Source: Desulfobacter latus (GTDB taxonomy: Bacteria > Desulfobacterota > Desulfobacteria > Desulfobacterales > Desulfobacteraceae). From it: a stretch of DNA of 64,000 nucleotides. The position numbers and the translations under genes are program-made. The DNA lies in the NCBI RefSeq assembly GCF_013389365.1, contig NZ_JACADJ010000003.1:62001-126000 (forward strand). The letters are read 5' to 3'. Of the stretch, positions 34,872 through 44,503 are shown in pieces; position 1 is the first letter of the stretch, and every line of letters begins with the position of its first letter. The notes under the pieces are model-generated. The model saw only the letters and a list, made by a program, of their open reading frames with translations, did no database searches and was not told the DNA's origin.

Positions 34872-36683
34872 CTAAACCATATTTTGGAAGATTTTATTCC
34901 GATCATGGGCCTTAAGAGAATTTTTTAAATCCGTCACTTCCCTCAGTAATTGCGACATCTTTTCTTCAATATCGGCAAGGCGCCGGGCTGTGTACCCGTC
35001 GTCTTGGTCTGTCGGAGCTGCGGCGAGTTTTGGCGGGGCCTCACTGCCGGACTTAAGATCATTTACCCCATCATGGTTTTGAACTAAAGGCGTTCCTGTA
35101 TCTTCCCGGGCACGGGGCGGTATTCCGCCCAGAATTGCCAGGCATTGATCCCAGAACGCCTCAAGGGAGATCTCTTTGCCCGGATCTTTGATCAGTTTAA
35201 GCATCAGTGCCCTGATACATCTGGTGGCCTGGGTGTCCGGATATTTTATGAAAAACGGTACCTGGGAGATAACTGCGTTGGATACATTGGTGTCCCGGGC
35301 CACAATGCCTAATGGTGAAATTCGAGTCGATAAAAAATTAAAAACCGTTTTTTTCAGTTTTGCATAGGCTGCTTTGGCCTCCTGTGCTGTTCCGACCCGG
35401 TTGACCACCACCCGGATTTTGGGCATGGCATCTTTTTTTGACAGGACCTTAAGCAACGAATAGGCGTCTGTCAGGGATGTGGGTTCCGGTGTGACCACCA
35501 GAATCATCTCCTGACAGGCCCTGCAAAAGGAGAGTACCTGGGCGGATATGCCCGCAGAGGTATCTATCAGAAAATAGTCATAATCCGGCAGTTCCAGAAA
35601 TGACCGGATCAGAAGCCCGGCCTCATGACTGGTCAGGTCTGCCAGTTTTTCAACACCGGAGCTTCCGGGTATGATATCAATGCCGTTGAAATCACGGATC
35701 ATGATGTCCGACAGCGTATGGCTGCCTTCCATCACCTGGGCAAGGCCGGATTGTGGATAAAGGCCGGTCAGGATATTCACATTGGCCAGGCCTAAATCCG
35801 CATCAAACAGACAGACCCGGTAATCGGCATCGGCCAGGGCCAGGGCCAGATTCAGGCTGATACTGGTTTTTCCCGCGCCCCCTTTTCCCGATGCAATGGT
35901 AAGCAGCTTTGTCATTTTTTTATCTTCTTTCCCTTCCGGTCTTTGTCGGCCGGCGTTGCCATGACCATGCGTCGGTCCTTTTGTTGGCGTACATACTTTT
36001 TTTTCCGTGGACGGGTCTTGCATGGGAATTGGGGCGGTGACGTTTGCCGGCGCGTTGGGGTAAAGGATGGAATAAAACCATTTAAACCCGGAAAACGGAA
36101 TAAAAACCGGCAAAAATCGGTACCGGGGAAATTTTAAATCCAGTTTGCGTATAAAAAGCAGACTATCCGGGTCCATCAGGCCAAGGGTCAGAAGGTTGCC
36201 TGACAAATGTAACGGAATGATGCCAAGTGTTCGGGCAATATCCCTGTCTATCACGGCGGTCAGATCATTGCGGCAGGATTGGTCAAAAATAATGTCTGAT
36301 ACGGATCTTAATGGAATGCCGAAAAGGTCAAAAAGCACCTGTTGAAGCCGGGCCTTGGATATGATCTGTTTTTCAAGCAGAAAAGAGATAAACGGGATCG
36401 CCTGGCGCTCTGCCTCGGCTTTGATTTTTTCCAGCCGGGACCGGGGCGCCGTTTTTGTTTCGCAGAGCCGTTCCATAACGGACATCAACTTTTGATGTTT
36501 CTTTAGTACATAAAAATTGTCCAGAGGGGTGATCAGGTTCAGTTCGCATAGTATCATGCCCAAAAGGGGGGAACTGCCCTTAAATCCGTTGTCTTTGTTT
36601 TTCTTCTGGATATCCAGGGCCCGCGCCACGTCTCCGGGAGCGACCAGGCCTTCCTGTATCATAATCTGCCCGGTTTTTATCAT
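34872..36683 (-). CDS. MshEN-like domain fused to a MinD/ParA-type ATPase
   Basis: A 603-residue cytoplasmic protein. The N-terminus (IKTGQIMIQEGLVAPGDVAR) and a second copy near residue 100 (IPFISFLLEKQIISKARLQQ) match the MshEN/GspE_N signature RLGxxLLxxGLIxxxxLxxAL; such domains bind c-di-GMP in MshE (established). From residue 257 there is a MinD/FlhG-type ATPase with the deviant Walker A SGKGGAGKTS (about 265-274), LFDADLGLANVNILTGL and LIDTSAGI. The C-terminus ends in a coiled coil (DIEEKMSQLLREVTDLKNSL). The start overlaps the HDOD kinase stop as ATGA. It may be a c-di-GMP-controlled positioning or motility switch; no flagellar or pilus gene is nearby. Confidence 0.85.
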   Translation of the reverse strand: MIKTGQIMIQEGLVAPGDVARALDIQKKNKDNGFKGSSPLLGMILCELNLITPLDNFYVLKKHQKLMSVMERLCETKTAPRSRLEKIKAEAERQAIPFISFLLEKQIISKARLQQVLFDLFGIPLRSVSDIIFDQSCRNDLTAVIDRDIARTLGIIPLHLSGNLLTLGLMDPDSLLFIRKLDLKFPRYRFLPVFIPFSGFKWFYSILYPNAPANVTAPIPMQDPSTEKKVCTPTKGPTHGHGNAGRQRPEGKEDKKMTKLLTIASGKGGAGKTSISLNLALALADADYRVCLFDADLGLANVNILTGLYPQSGLAQVMEGSHTLSDIMIRDFNGIDIIPGSSGVEKLADLTSHEAGLLIRSFLELPDYDYFLIDTSAGISAQVLSFCRACQEMILVVTPEPTSLTDAYSLLKVLSKKDAMPKIRVVVNRVGTAQEAKAAYAKLKKTVFNFLSTRISPLGIVARDTNVSNAVISQVPFFIKYPDTQATRCIRALMLKLIKDPGKEISLEAFWDQCLAILGGIPPRAREDTGTPLVQNHDGVNDLKSGSEAPPKLAAAPTDQDDGYTARRLADIEEKMSQLLREVTDLKNSLKAHDRNKIFQNMV

Positions 36684-38815
36684 GACATGATTCCATTCTT
36701 AGGGGGCCTTGGACCGGTATCAGGGGCAAGGGGAATGAGGATGGTGAAACAGGTCCCCCTGCCCCGGCTGCTGTCACAGGTAATGCGCCCCTGCATTTTT
36801 TTGATAATGGCATGAACAATGGAAAGGCCCAGTCCTGAATTAGACGCGCCGGCCTTGCTTGAATTATAGGGCTCAAAAAGCCGTTCCCTGATATGTGAAG
36901 GCATGCCCGGGCCATTGTCCTCGATGGTGATTTCCGCCAAACCGGGAAGTTTTCTTTTTTCATCTATCAATACCTTGGCTGAGCCGGGAACAAGCCTTGT
37001 TTTAAATTGAATTTCGCTTCCCTTTTCAAGGGCTTCGGCAGCATTTTTAACCAGATTGATAATCACCTGTTTCAATCCGTTGGTGTCCAGGGTCGCCTTT
37101 GGCATGGTGTCATCAAGATCCGTTTGAATCCGGATCTGTCTGGGCAGCAAAATGGATTTTTGCAACACAGCCAGCACGCGACGGCACATCTGATTGAGAT
37201 CAATGGTTTCCAGCGTCCCTCCCACCCTGGGTTTTGAAAACGAGGTGAGCCCTTCAAGCAGGGATGACACCCGGCTCATTTCTTCTTTGATAACGGTGAG
37301 CTCTTCCTGGGCAGGATGTTTTTCCGGCAGTTTGAGTTTCAGGGTTTCAAGGTAATTTTTAATGATGGTAACAGGGTTGTTGATCTCATGTACAACCTTG
37401 TCTGTCAGGGTGGCATACGCCACCATTTTTTTATCACTGATATCCTTGGCATACGTCCCATGGAAATTAAGATTTTCAAGACAGATACCGGTCTGGCGGG
37501 AAAAAAGTGCCAGCAGGGGGTTGTTTTTGTCCAGGATTTGGGTAAGATCGCTGTCCACGCCGATAACCATGGTGCCTGAACAGCCATTGCGGCCGAGAAT
37601 AGGAATGGCATAAAGAGCCGGTGTTTCAAGAATGCGGATAATCTGGGTATCGGATACGGCCGGATTTTCTTGGCCCATACTGGCGGTGATTTTGCCTGTT
37701 TTGACGGATTTGGCAACCAGGCTGTCACTGTTGTCCATGGCAAGGGCAATGCTTGTGACGATGTTGTAATGGCGGTCTTCTTTTGCGCAGGTTCCAGTGA
37801 GCAGATTTTTTTCCTTGTCCTTAAGAAAAAAGAAGATCCGGGGGATATGGAAAATGATCTCCAGCCCCCGCTGGATTGTCTCCAGCACCGTTTTCACATC
37901 TTTTGCCTTGAGCAGGTTGTCAAGGGTACCAAAACATAGTGAAAGATCCTTAACATCCTCTGCCAGAAGATTATATCCTTGTTCCGGCGCACCCATAACA
38001 AGGTTCAGGCTTTGGGCCATTTGATGGACTTCGTTTTCAGCCTGGATCGCAATCTCATCCAGTACGGCGTCCGGCATGTCCGTCAGAACGCGGCTATCCT
38101 GTGCCACATCCGTGCTTTCCGGTTCTGCCATGAGGTTGGCCATGAAAAGAATTTTAACATGGGTAAGCTCTTCGGCAATGCGTGCCAACGGCTGACTTAA
38201 AAACTGCACGGCATCCGATGCCATGGGATTCAGGTGCCACTGGTTAAACAGCCAGGCACTGACCGTTGGCCCATCTAGCTTGAGTATATCGGCCTGGGCG
38301 TCAAATTCGTTTTGTCCCTGGTTTACCCTGGCTTCAATCTCTTTGTATGCCTTGGGAAAGGTTGCCATGAGAACCAGCGTGCCGATATCATGGAGAAGAC
38401 CTGCCAGGAAATATTGGTCCGGATTGACCTGGTTTTCTTCACAGGCGATGCGCTGGGCCAGCACCGCACATTTGTAAGAATGATACCAGAATCTGTTGAT
38501 GTTGAAATTGTCTGTGACGTTGGGAAATTTAAAAAACTGCATGGCCGAAGAACTGATGGCGATATTACGCACCGTATCCATTCCCAGATATACCACCGCT
38601 GATTTGATGGTGGTCACCTGTTTTGACAGGTTTACGTGGGGAGAGGCAATAATGGTCAGCAGTTTTGCCGTAAGGGCGGCATCCCGGCAGATGATTTGCG
38701 TGACTTCGTCAATATCTGTCTTTTCTCTGCCGCAGGCCCGGATCAACTGCAGCATGACCTGGGGCAGCTGGGGCAGGGCCCCGGATCTTTTTATCTTTTC
38801 AAAAATATGTTTCAT
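36680..38815 (-). CDS. HDOD-GAF-histidine kinase
   Basis: A 711-residue soluble signalling protein. The HDOD domain (about 10-210) has LPQLPQVMLQLIRA, ICRDAALTAKLLTIIASP and YFLAGLLHDIGTL. A GAF-like domain (about 290-450) follows, then a HisKA-type helix VVHEINNPVTIIKNYLETLK with His476, and an HATPase with NLVKNAAEALEKGSE, IEDNGPGMP and GLGLSIVHAIIKKMQG. There is no membrane helix and no receiver domain. The gene is ATGA-coupled to the MinD fusion, so the two proteins probably act together. The HDOD domain is known to take part in signalling, motility and cell-cycle functions, but its ligand here is unknown. Confidence 0.9.
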   Translation of the reverse strand: MKHIFEKIKRSGALPQLPQVMLQLIRACGREKTDIDEVTQIICRDAALTAKLLTIIASPHVNLSKQVTTIKSAVVYLGMDTVRNIAISSSAMQFFKFPNVTDNFNINRFWYHSYKCAVLAQRIACEENQVNPDQYFLAGLLHDIGTLVLMATFPKAYKEIEARVNQGQNEFDAQADILKLDGPTVSAWLFNQWHLNPMASDAVQFLSQPLARIAEELTHVKILFMANLMAEPESTDVAQDSRVLTDMPDAVLDEIAIQAENEVHQMAQSLNLVMGAPEQGYNLLAEDVKDLSLCFGTLDNLLKAKDVKTVLETIQRGLEIIFHIPRIFFFLKDKEKNLLTGTCAKEDRHYNIVTSIALAMDNSDSLVAKSVKTGKITASMGQENPAVSDTQIIRILETPALYAIPILGRNGCSGTMVIGVDSDLTQILDKNNPLLALFSRQTGICLENLNFHGTYAKDISDKKMVAYATLTDKVVHEINNPVTIIKNYLETLKLKLPEKHPAQEELTVIKEEMSRVSSLLEGLTSFSKPRVGGTLETIDLNQMCRRVLAVLQKSILLPRQIRIQTDLDDTMPKATLDTNGLKQVIINLVKNAAEALEKGSEIQFKTRLVPGSAKVLIDEKRKLPGLAEITIEDNGPGMPSHIRERLFEPYNSSKAGASNSGLGLSIVHAIIKKMQGRITCDSSRGRGTCFTILIPLAPDTGPRPPKNGIMS

Positions 38816-38925
38816 GGTACATTTATGTTGATGGATTCGGTAACGTAGCGACAGTCATTTGTTTTGTATATGGATTCCGGCTGGATAAATCAAGTTTAAG
38901 CTTAATTAATAAGGGCCATTCTGAA

Positions 38926-39840
38926 ATGATAATCATCAACACCCTGTTGCCCCTGCTGGCCATGATGGCATTGGGCTATATGCTCAAGCGTCAAGGCATG
39001 ACCTCGGACGAATTTTTAAAGACCCTTGATACACTGGTGTACTATATTTTTTTTCCGGTTATGCTTTTCTGGAAAACAGCCAAGTCTACCGGCACGGAAT
39101 CATCCGGAGTTGCGCTTATTCCGGCCGTACTTGTGACTGTATTTCTGGCTTCGCTCTTCTCTTATTTTTACATACGCAAAACAAGAATGCCCGATAAGTC
39201 TGCTGGATCGTTTTTCCAGGCTTCGTTCCGATTCAACACCTATATCGGCATGGCCACCGTCCTTACCGTTCTTGGCGAAGAAGGCGTAAGGCTTTTCAGC
39301 ATCCTTATCGGATGCCTGATTCCTGTTATCAATGTGCTTTCGGTTGCCGTGCTGATCTGGCACTCCGGCCGCACCCCGTCCGTGGGTCAACGCCTGTGGC
39401 TTTTGTTGCGGGCACTGATCTCCAATCCACTGATCATTGGATGTGCCCTGGGCTTGCTTTTATCCGGTTCCGGATATCGTCTGCCCGCATGTATCAATAA
39501 TTTTCTTGCCCTGGTGGCCTCCATGACGCTGCCCCTTGCCCTGATTTCCATGGGCGGCACCCTCAGTTTTGCAGGCATTTCAAGGCATTGGCCCAATGCC
39601 CTGGCTGCTGCGGCCATCAAACTGTTTATCATTCCGATCACAGGATATATCATGCTGACACTATTTTCCGTGTCTGATACAGCATTCAAAACAGGCATGA
39701 TTTATTTTTGCCTGCCCACCTCCACGGCGATTGCCGTATTGTCGGCCCAGTTGAATTCAGATGTGGAACTGGCATCCACTGCAGTGATGATATCAACATT
39801 ACTCTCTTTTATTTCACTGTCTGTGGCGCTTATTTTATAG
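38926..39840 (+). CDS. AEC-family transporter (auxin efflux carrier fold)
   Basis: A 304-residue inner-membrane carrier with about 10 hydrophobic helices. The start MIIINTLLPLLAMMALGYML, the central FNTYIGMATVLTVLGEEG and NPLIIGCALGLLLSGSGYRLP fit the AEC family (PF03547), whose bacterial members move dicarboxylates such as malate or other organic acids. It faces away from the HDOD kinase gene and converges on the TetR gene 54 bases downstream. The substrate cannot be told from sequence. Confidence 0.85.
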   Translation: MIIINTLLPLLAMMALGYMLKRQGMTSDEFLKTLDTLVYYIFFPVMLFWKTAKSTGTESSGVALIPAVLVTVFLASLFSYFYIRKTRMPDKSAGSFFQASFRFNTYIGMATVLTVLGEEGVRLFSILIGCLIPVINVLSVAVLIWHSGRTPSVGQRLWLLLRALISNPLIIGCALGLLLSGSGYRLPACINNFLALVASMTLPLALISMGGTLSFAGISRHWPNALAAAAIKLFIIPITGYIMLTLFSVSDTAFKTGMIYFCLPTSTAIAVLSAQLNSDVELASTAVMISTLLSFISLSVALIL

Positions 39841-39862
39841 AAATCAAAAAAGATGTAAAACA

Positions 39863-39884
39863 GCTTTGCCGGGAACAGCAAAGC
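39863..39884. terminator. Hairpin between the convergent AEC and TetR genes
   Basis: GCTTTGC (39863-39869) pairs with GCAAAGC (39878-39884) around an 8-base loop. On the minus strand it is followed by GTTTTACATCTTTTTT, so it may terminate the TetR gene; on the plus strand no T-run follows. Confidence 0.45.
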
Positions 39885-39894
39885 AGGAAGATAT

Positions 39895-40515
39895 TCAGGG
39901 CTGTGCTTGAGTTGATGCTGGTTCGCAATTTAAGATTTTCAAGGTTGTATTCTTAAAGAAGTCGGCAACCTCCTTAATAAGCTCCGGATCATCCAATGAA
40001 TTTTTAACAATACCAAAGCCCTCTGACAGAGCAAAGATTTTGGCGGAGGCTCTTTTTTTATTTTCCACACTGGCAAGACCTGTCTCTTCCCAGCCTGCGA
40101 TCTCTTCAATGCCGAATTCAATGAATTTAAGCATCATATCCCTGATTTTTTCCCTGATTTTCTCATCCCTGAATCCCATGGCATAGCAGGACCAGAACAC
40201 CGCATCCCGCTGGGGCCAGGTGCCACCGGCGTCAAAAAGAATTTCCAGCAGGGTCTCCATGCGTTCCCTGGCGCTGGTGAGCGTCTCCAACTCCTTGAGA
40301 TAGTTGTTCATGGACATTTCATAAAGGAAATCTACCATTTCCATGATCAGGCCTTCTTTGCTTTTGAAATAATGAATAAGCAGCCCTGAATTGACGCCCA
40401 TGCGTTTTGCGATTTTACCGATGGTCATACCCTTGAAGCCTTCTTCTTCCACAACCTTATAGGTATGTCTCAGTATTTCAGGTTTTCTGATATGAGATAT
40501 GCTTTTTCTTCCCAT
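39895..40515 (-). CDS. TetR/AcrR-family transcriptional regulator
   Basis: A 206-residue repressor-type protein. The N-terminal HTH shows ILRHTYKVVEEEGFKGMTIG followed by KIAKRMGVNSGLLIHYFKSK; the C-terminal ligand domain is helical, with BetI/YcdC-like features (AVFWSCYAMGFRD). It is divergent from the surE operon, 164 bases away, so it may control itself and surE-MFS-DUF4438. Its ligand is unknown. Confidence 0.85.
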   Translation of the reverse strand: MGRKSISHIRKPEILRHTYKVVEEEGFKGMTIGKIAKRMGVNSGLLIHYFKSKEGLIMEMVDFLYEMSMNNYLKELETLTSARERMETLLEILFDAGGTWPQRDAVFWSCYAMGFRDEKIREKIRDMMLKFIEFGIEEIAGWEETGLASVENKKRASAKIFALSEGFGIVKNSLDDPELIKEVADFFKNTTLKILNCEPASTQAQP

Positions 40516-40679
40516 AAATTATTTTGCCTATTTTTATTGTTTATACGCTAATCAATTTATAATATATAAGGGTGAAGCCTTTTTTGTCAATTTTTATTGC
40601 AGTTGACGCCCCTTTTATGTTTTATCAACATAAGCGTAAAAATTTTTTAGGCACGCAAATCTGCAACAGGAAAAAAAAT

Positions 40680-41432
40680 ATGAAAATATTAATAACAAAT
40701 GACGACGGCTACCAGGCTCCGGGCATCCGGGCTTTGTTCAATGCCTTAAAATCAGATCATGACGTGACTTTGGCCGCCCCGGACAGGGAAAAAAGTGCTG
40801 TAGGTCATGGTATCACCCTGCACACCCCGCTGAAACACCAGAAAGTGCGTTTGGGACGCGACGACTTTGGCCATGCAGTTGCCGGCAACCCGGCCGACTG
40901 CGTCAAACTGGCCCTGTTTGACATCTGCGACCACCCCCCGGATCTTGTGATTTCAGGAATCAATGCCGGCTCCAACACCGGGTTAAACATCAACTACTCC
41001 GGAACCGTGGGCGCGGCCCGGGAAGCAGCCATTAACAAAATTCCCGCCATTGCCGTATCCATTCAGTACGGTGATACCATGGACTTTAAAGGCATGGCCG
41101 CCTATGCCGCTTCCATTCTGGATAAAGCCATGACCCTGGATCTTCCCCCGGGCGTTTTTCTGAACATCAATGCCCCCGCCATTGCCTTTGACCGGATCGC
41201 CGGTACAAAGGTAACGTCCCAGGCAGATAATAATTTGATCAATATGTTTGATCGCCGCATGAACCCCAGGGATCTGACATATTACTGGTACGCCGGCATG
41301 GAGCAGAAGGTGCCATGTGATGAAGGGTCTGATAACAGTGCATTGCTTGAAAATTTTATCTCCATTACGCCACTGCAGTGCGATATGACCGCCCATGCAG
41401 CCATGGATGTGGTTGCAAAGGCCGGCCTTTAA
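40680..41432 (+). CDS. surE: 5'/3'-nucleotidase SurE
   Basis: A 250-residue metal-dependent phosphatase that dephosphorylates nucleoside monophosphates and some polyphosphates. The N-terminus MKILITNDDGYQAPGIRAL carries the metal-binding NDDG, and VISGINAGSNTG and YSGTVGAAREA are typical. I start at the ATG at 40680, with AGGA about 8 bases upstream; a longer frame from 40572 adds an unsupported extension. Directly downstream, with no gap, is the MFS gene, so a four-gene operon is likely (surE, MFS, DUF4438, membrane protein). Confidence 0.93.
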   Translation: MKILITNDDGYQAPGIRALFNALKSDHDVTLAAPDREKSAVGHGITLHTPLKHQKVRLGRDDFGHAVAGNPADCVKLALFDICDHPPDLVISGINAGSNTGLNINYSGTVGAAREAAINKIPAIAVSIQYGDTMDFKGMAAYAASILDKAMTLDLPPGVFLNINAPAIAFDRIAGTKVTSQADNNLINMFDRRMNPRDLTYYWYAGMEQKVPCDEGSDNSALLENFISITPLQCDMTAHAAMDVVAKAGL

Positions 41433-42602
41433 ATGACAATATCAGATCACAACACGGCACCACAGGCTTCCGAGTTTCAAGCGTCCAGGGTCTCCATGAT
41501 CGCATTTGCCCACTTTGTCCATGATCTTTATACAAGCTTTCTGGCTCCCCTGCTGCCCCTGATTATTGAAAAGCTCTCCCTGACCCTGAGCCAGGCCGGT
41601 CTTTTATCCACAGTCATGCAGATCCCATCCCTGGCCAACCCGTTCATTGGTCTGTTTGCCGACAACAAAGGCCTGGCACGCTGGCTGGTAATCCTGGCCC
41701 CGACCCTGACCGCCATTCCCATGAGCGTCATTGGTATTGCCCCGTCCTATGGTATGCTGCTGGTTCTGGTATTTGTTGCCGGCATCTCGGTATCTCTTTT
41801 TCATGTCCCTGCCCCGGTAACCGTGGCAAGGTATTCAGGCAACTACAAAGGCCGGGGCATGAGTTTTTTCATGGTCGGCGGCGAGCTTTCACGGACATTG
41901 GGGCCCATCGTTGCCGTGGCTGGGGTATCTGTTCTGGGACTGGCCCATTTCCATTTTGTTGTGGTTCTGGCCCTGGCCACCTCGGTGCTGCTGTTCATCA
42001 CCCTGGAGCCCACCCAGGCGTCGACAAAAGCAAAGCCGCGGGGATCTTTAGCCCAGGCTTACAAAGAGGTGCGTCATGTACTCAATCCCCTGGCAGGGGT
42101 GCTTGTGGCCCGGGCCATGATGCACGGCTCCATGGGCATGTTTTTAACGGTGTATGTGGAACAGGCCACGGGCTCTTTATGGCTGGGGGGCACGGCACTG
42201 ACCCTGTATGAGGCCACAGGTGTTGCCGGCATCCTTTCCGCAGGTATCCTGTCCGACCGATTAGGGCGGAAACGTGTGCTGTTCTGGGCCTTGGCCATAG
42301 CCCCTGTAACCATCTTATTGTTTGCCAAAACCACAGGGGTCATCCAGATACTTTCACTTCTGATAACAGGGTTTACCGTATTGTCAACGACCCCTGTAAT
42401 GCTGGCCCTGGTACAGGAGAACGCCAGGAAAAGTCCCGCGGCCGCCAACGGTCTTTTCATGATGCTCTCTTTTGCCGTAAGATCCCTGGCTGTTGTGGCG
42501 GCGGGAGCCATTGCGGATGTATTCGGAATGAACATGATGTTTATCATCTCGGCTATGGTAGGGTTCACGGCAATTCCGTTTCTCATTAAATTAAAAAAAT
42601 AA
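41433..42602 (+). CDS. Major facilitator superfamily transporter
   Basis: A 389-residue inner-membrane carrier with about 12 hydrophobic helices. The MFS features are [20 protein letters not shown] (helix 2 and following loop), [12 protein letters not shown] and [18 protein letters not shown] in the second half. The N-terminus ([20 protein letters not shown]) resembles the fosmidomycin-resistance-like MFS group. The ATG directly abuts the surE stop (TAAATG). Its place between surE and DUF4438 suggests export or import of a substrate of that operon, but the substrate is unknown. Confidence 0.9.
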   Translation: MTISDHNTAPQASEFQASRVSMIAFAHFVHDLYTSFLAPLLPLIIEKLSLTLSQAGLLSTVMQIPSLANPFIGLFADNKGLARWLVILAPTLTAIPMSVIGIAPSYGMLLVLVFVAGISVSLFHVPAPVTVARYSGNYKGRGMSFFMVGGELSRTLGPIVAVAGVSVLGLAHFHFVVVLALATSVLLFITLEPTQASTKAKPRGSLAQAYKEVRHVLNPLAGVLVARAMMHGSMGMFLTVYVEQATGSLWLGGTALTLYEATGVAGILSAGILSDRLGRKRVLFWALAIAPVTILLFAKTTGVIQILSLLITGFTVLSTTPVMLALVQENARKSPAAANGLFMMLSFAVRSLAVVAAGAIADVFGMNMMFIISAMVGFTAIPFLIKLKK

Positions 42603-42612
42603 GGATGATATC

Positions 42613-43518
42613 ATGTTAAAAACAAATAAAGATAAGGTGGTTGAAATGTTGCTGGCCTGCAAACCCGGCATGCCCCGGGCAGGGGCCGGCTGGAACGTGG
42701 ACCATAAAGGAAATCCTTTTCTTCTGCCCGGCATCGGCGGCATCACCATTAATGTCCAGGCCGGGGATCCGGCATTCGGCCTGGCCGGTGACCATATCGA
42801 ACCCGGGGTCTCCTGCACGGCCAACATGGAAAAACCCAATGAGTTTCCCAACAACACCCTGCAGCTGTTCTCCTGTGTGGGCAATCAGGCTAAAATTATT
42901 TCCGGAGACGCCCAGGGAGAAACCGGCGTGGTCATGGGGCATCACGGCGGTTCCGAACATGTAATTGTGGAATTCCCCCGGGTAACCAAGGAAAAGATGA
43001 GTTATGACGACAAAATTTTAATATGGGCCAAAGGCCAGGGCCTGGCCCTGATTGATTATCCCGGGATCAAACTGTTCAACCTGGACCCGGACCTGCTGGA
43101 AAAAATGAATCTTATTGAGACCGGTGCAGGAAGCCTCCAGGTGCCGGTAACCACCATCGTGCCTGCACCTTGTATGGGATCAGGTGTCGGACGGGCCCAT
43201 GTGGGGGCTGGTGATTATGATGTCATGACTTCGGACCCCGAAACCGTAAAAAAATACCATCTGGACAAAATCCGGTTCGGGGATTTTGTGGCCCTGATGG
43301 ATCATGACAATTCCTATGGCAGGGCCTATGTCCAGGGGGCGGTCACCATCGGTATTGTGGTACACTCTGACTGTCTGCTGGCCGGTCATGGTCCCGGCGT
43401 CGCCACCCTTCTGACCTGTGCAACCCCACAGATTGAACCTAAACTTGACCCGTCTGCCAATATTGCCGATCTTCTCGGAATCGGCAGTGCGGCTGTGAAT
43501 GTGAATAATCATCATTAG
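42613..43518 (+). CDS. DUF4438 domain protein
   Basis: A 301-residue protein of the uncharacterised DUF4438 family (PF14505), recognised by [20 protein letters not shown] and by [12 protein letters not shown]. Many Gly, Asp and His residues suggest a metal- or ligand-binding enzyme, but no function is established. AGGA lies about 8 bases before the ATG. It is third in the surE operon; the next gene, a membrane protein, overlaps its stop or follows it. Confidence 0.82.
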   Translation: MLKTNKDKVVEMLLACKPGMPRAGAGWNVDHKGNPFLLPGIGGITINVQAGDPAFGLAGDHIEPGVSCTANMEKPNEFPNNTLQLFSCVGNQAKIISGDAQGETGVVMGHHGGSEHVIVEFPRVTKEKMSYDDKILIWAKGQGLALIDYPGIKLFNLDPDLLEKMNLIETGAGSLQVPVTTIVPAPCMGSGVGRAHVGAGDYDVMTSDPETVKKYHLDKIRFGDFVALMDHDNSYGRAYVQGAVTIGIVVHSDCLLAGHGPGVATLLTCATPQIEPKLDPSANIADLLGIGSAAVNVNNHH

Positions 43519-44410
43519 GGCTGTAATCCGCATATATCTGGTCTGGGGGCTGGGAACACTTGGATTCCAGGCCCTGGGACGAATATGGCCTGAAACAATT
43601 CGAACCGGATTTGATTATATGATTATTGTGGGGCTCATTGCCTGCCTGGCCTGGATGACCCGGATTTATCAAAGACGGATTGAACCGGCCATCGGCACAA
43701 ACGCAACCCGGCGTCTGTCCTGGATAGGCGGGGGCACGCTGATCTTTATAGTTCTCTGTCTGCTGGAGAGCCGGGCGGGCCTGAAAAGCAATATCATTAC
43801 AGCCCTGTCCACAGCAACCCTGGTGCTTTTAGCCTGTGTGGCCGGCCACTGGCTGGCCGGCCACCTGAAGCGCCCCTCTGAATTTATTCCCATCGGCGTG
43901 GCTGTCGCCCTGTCCGATATATTCAGTGTTGTTTCAGGCCCCACCCGCACCTTTGCAGCAAATATTTCCGATTATTACCGGGAAGGCATGACCGGTGCAG
44001 CACCTCTGGTAGATTTTTTCCTGGTCAAAATGCCCATGTCCGGCAATGATTATTTTATGCCCGTGTTCGGCATCACCGACTGGGTCGTGGTGGCCCTGTT
44101 GTCCGCAGGCGCGCTTCGGTTCCGCATGAACGACAATCTATTCAGCCTTGCCGGATCAACACGGGCGCAGAACAAATCCCGGGCATTTTTCCCCGTGGCA
44201 GGCATTGGCCTGATCATCTCCATTGTGGCGGCAAGATCCATGCATCTGTACCTGCCGGCCCTGCCTTTTATTGTTATCGGGTTTCTTGGCGTTATGGCGG
44301 CAAAATATCCTGCGGTCCGAAAACTTAGGCCGGACGAGATCCGGGCCATGATTCTTGTAAGCGCCCTGATCGGCTCATTTATGGTCGTGTTTGCCTTTAT
44401 GAAAATATGA
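43514..44410 (+). CDS. Unknown multi-pass membrane protein (unusual start)
   Basis: An inner-membrane protein with about 7-8 hydrophobic segments ([55 protein letters not shown] between helices). The first ATG is at 43619 (263 residues). The frame remains open upstream to 43505 and encodes a plausible first helix, [20 protein letters not shown], with no ATG, GTG or TTG; only ATT (43514), ATC, ATA or CTG could start it. I show the ATT start but the ATG at 43619 is the conservative choice. It is the last gene of the surE operon and ends before a strong terminator. Family unrecognised. Confidence 0.6.
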   Translation: MRAVIRIYLVWGLGTLGFQALGRIWPETIRTGFDYMIIVGLIACLAWMTRIYQRRIEPAIGTNATRRLSWIGGGTLIFIVLCLLESRAGLKSNIITALSTATLVLLACVAGHWLAGHLKRPSEFIPIGVAVALSDIFSVVSGPTRTFAANISDYYREGMTGAAPLVDFFLVKMPMSGNDYFMPVFGITDWVVVALLSAGALRFRMNDNLFSLAGSTRAQNKSRAFFPVAGIGLIISIVAARSMHLYLPALPFIVIGFLGVMAAKYPAVRKLRPDEIRAMILVSALIGSFMVVFAFMKI

Positions 44411-44432
44411 CAAGAACTCACCAGGACGCAAA

Positions 44433-44486
44433 AAAACCGCTGTGGCGTCTGCAACGCGCAGACGCCACACCGGTTTTATTTTTTTT
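44433..44486. terminator. Strong bidirectional terminator
   Basis: GTGGCGTCTGC (44442-44452) pairs perfectly with GCAGACGCCAC (44458-44468) around AACGC, flanked by an A-run and a long T-run. It separates the convergent surE operon and the exopolysaccharide locus and can serve both. Confidence 0.92.
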
Positions 44487-44503
44487 ACAGGTTTTAAGGT
44501 GTT

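Noticed and set aside
40572-40679. N-terminal extension of surE
   Set aside because: SurE proteins start at the MKILxxNDDG segment; AGGA precedes that ATG, while the extension has no support.
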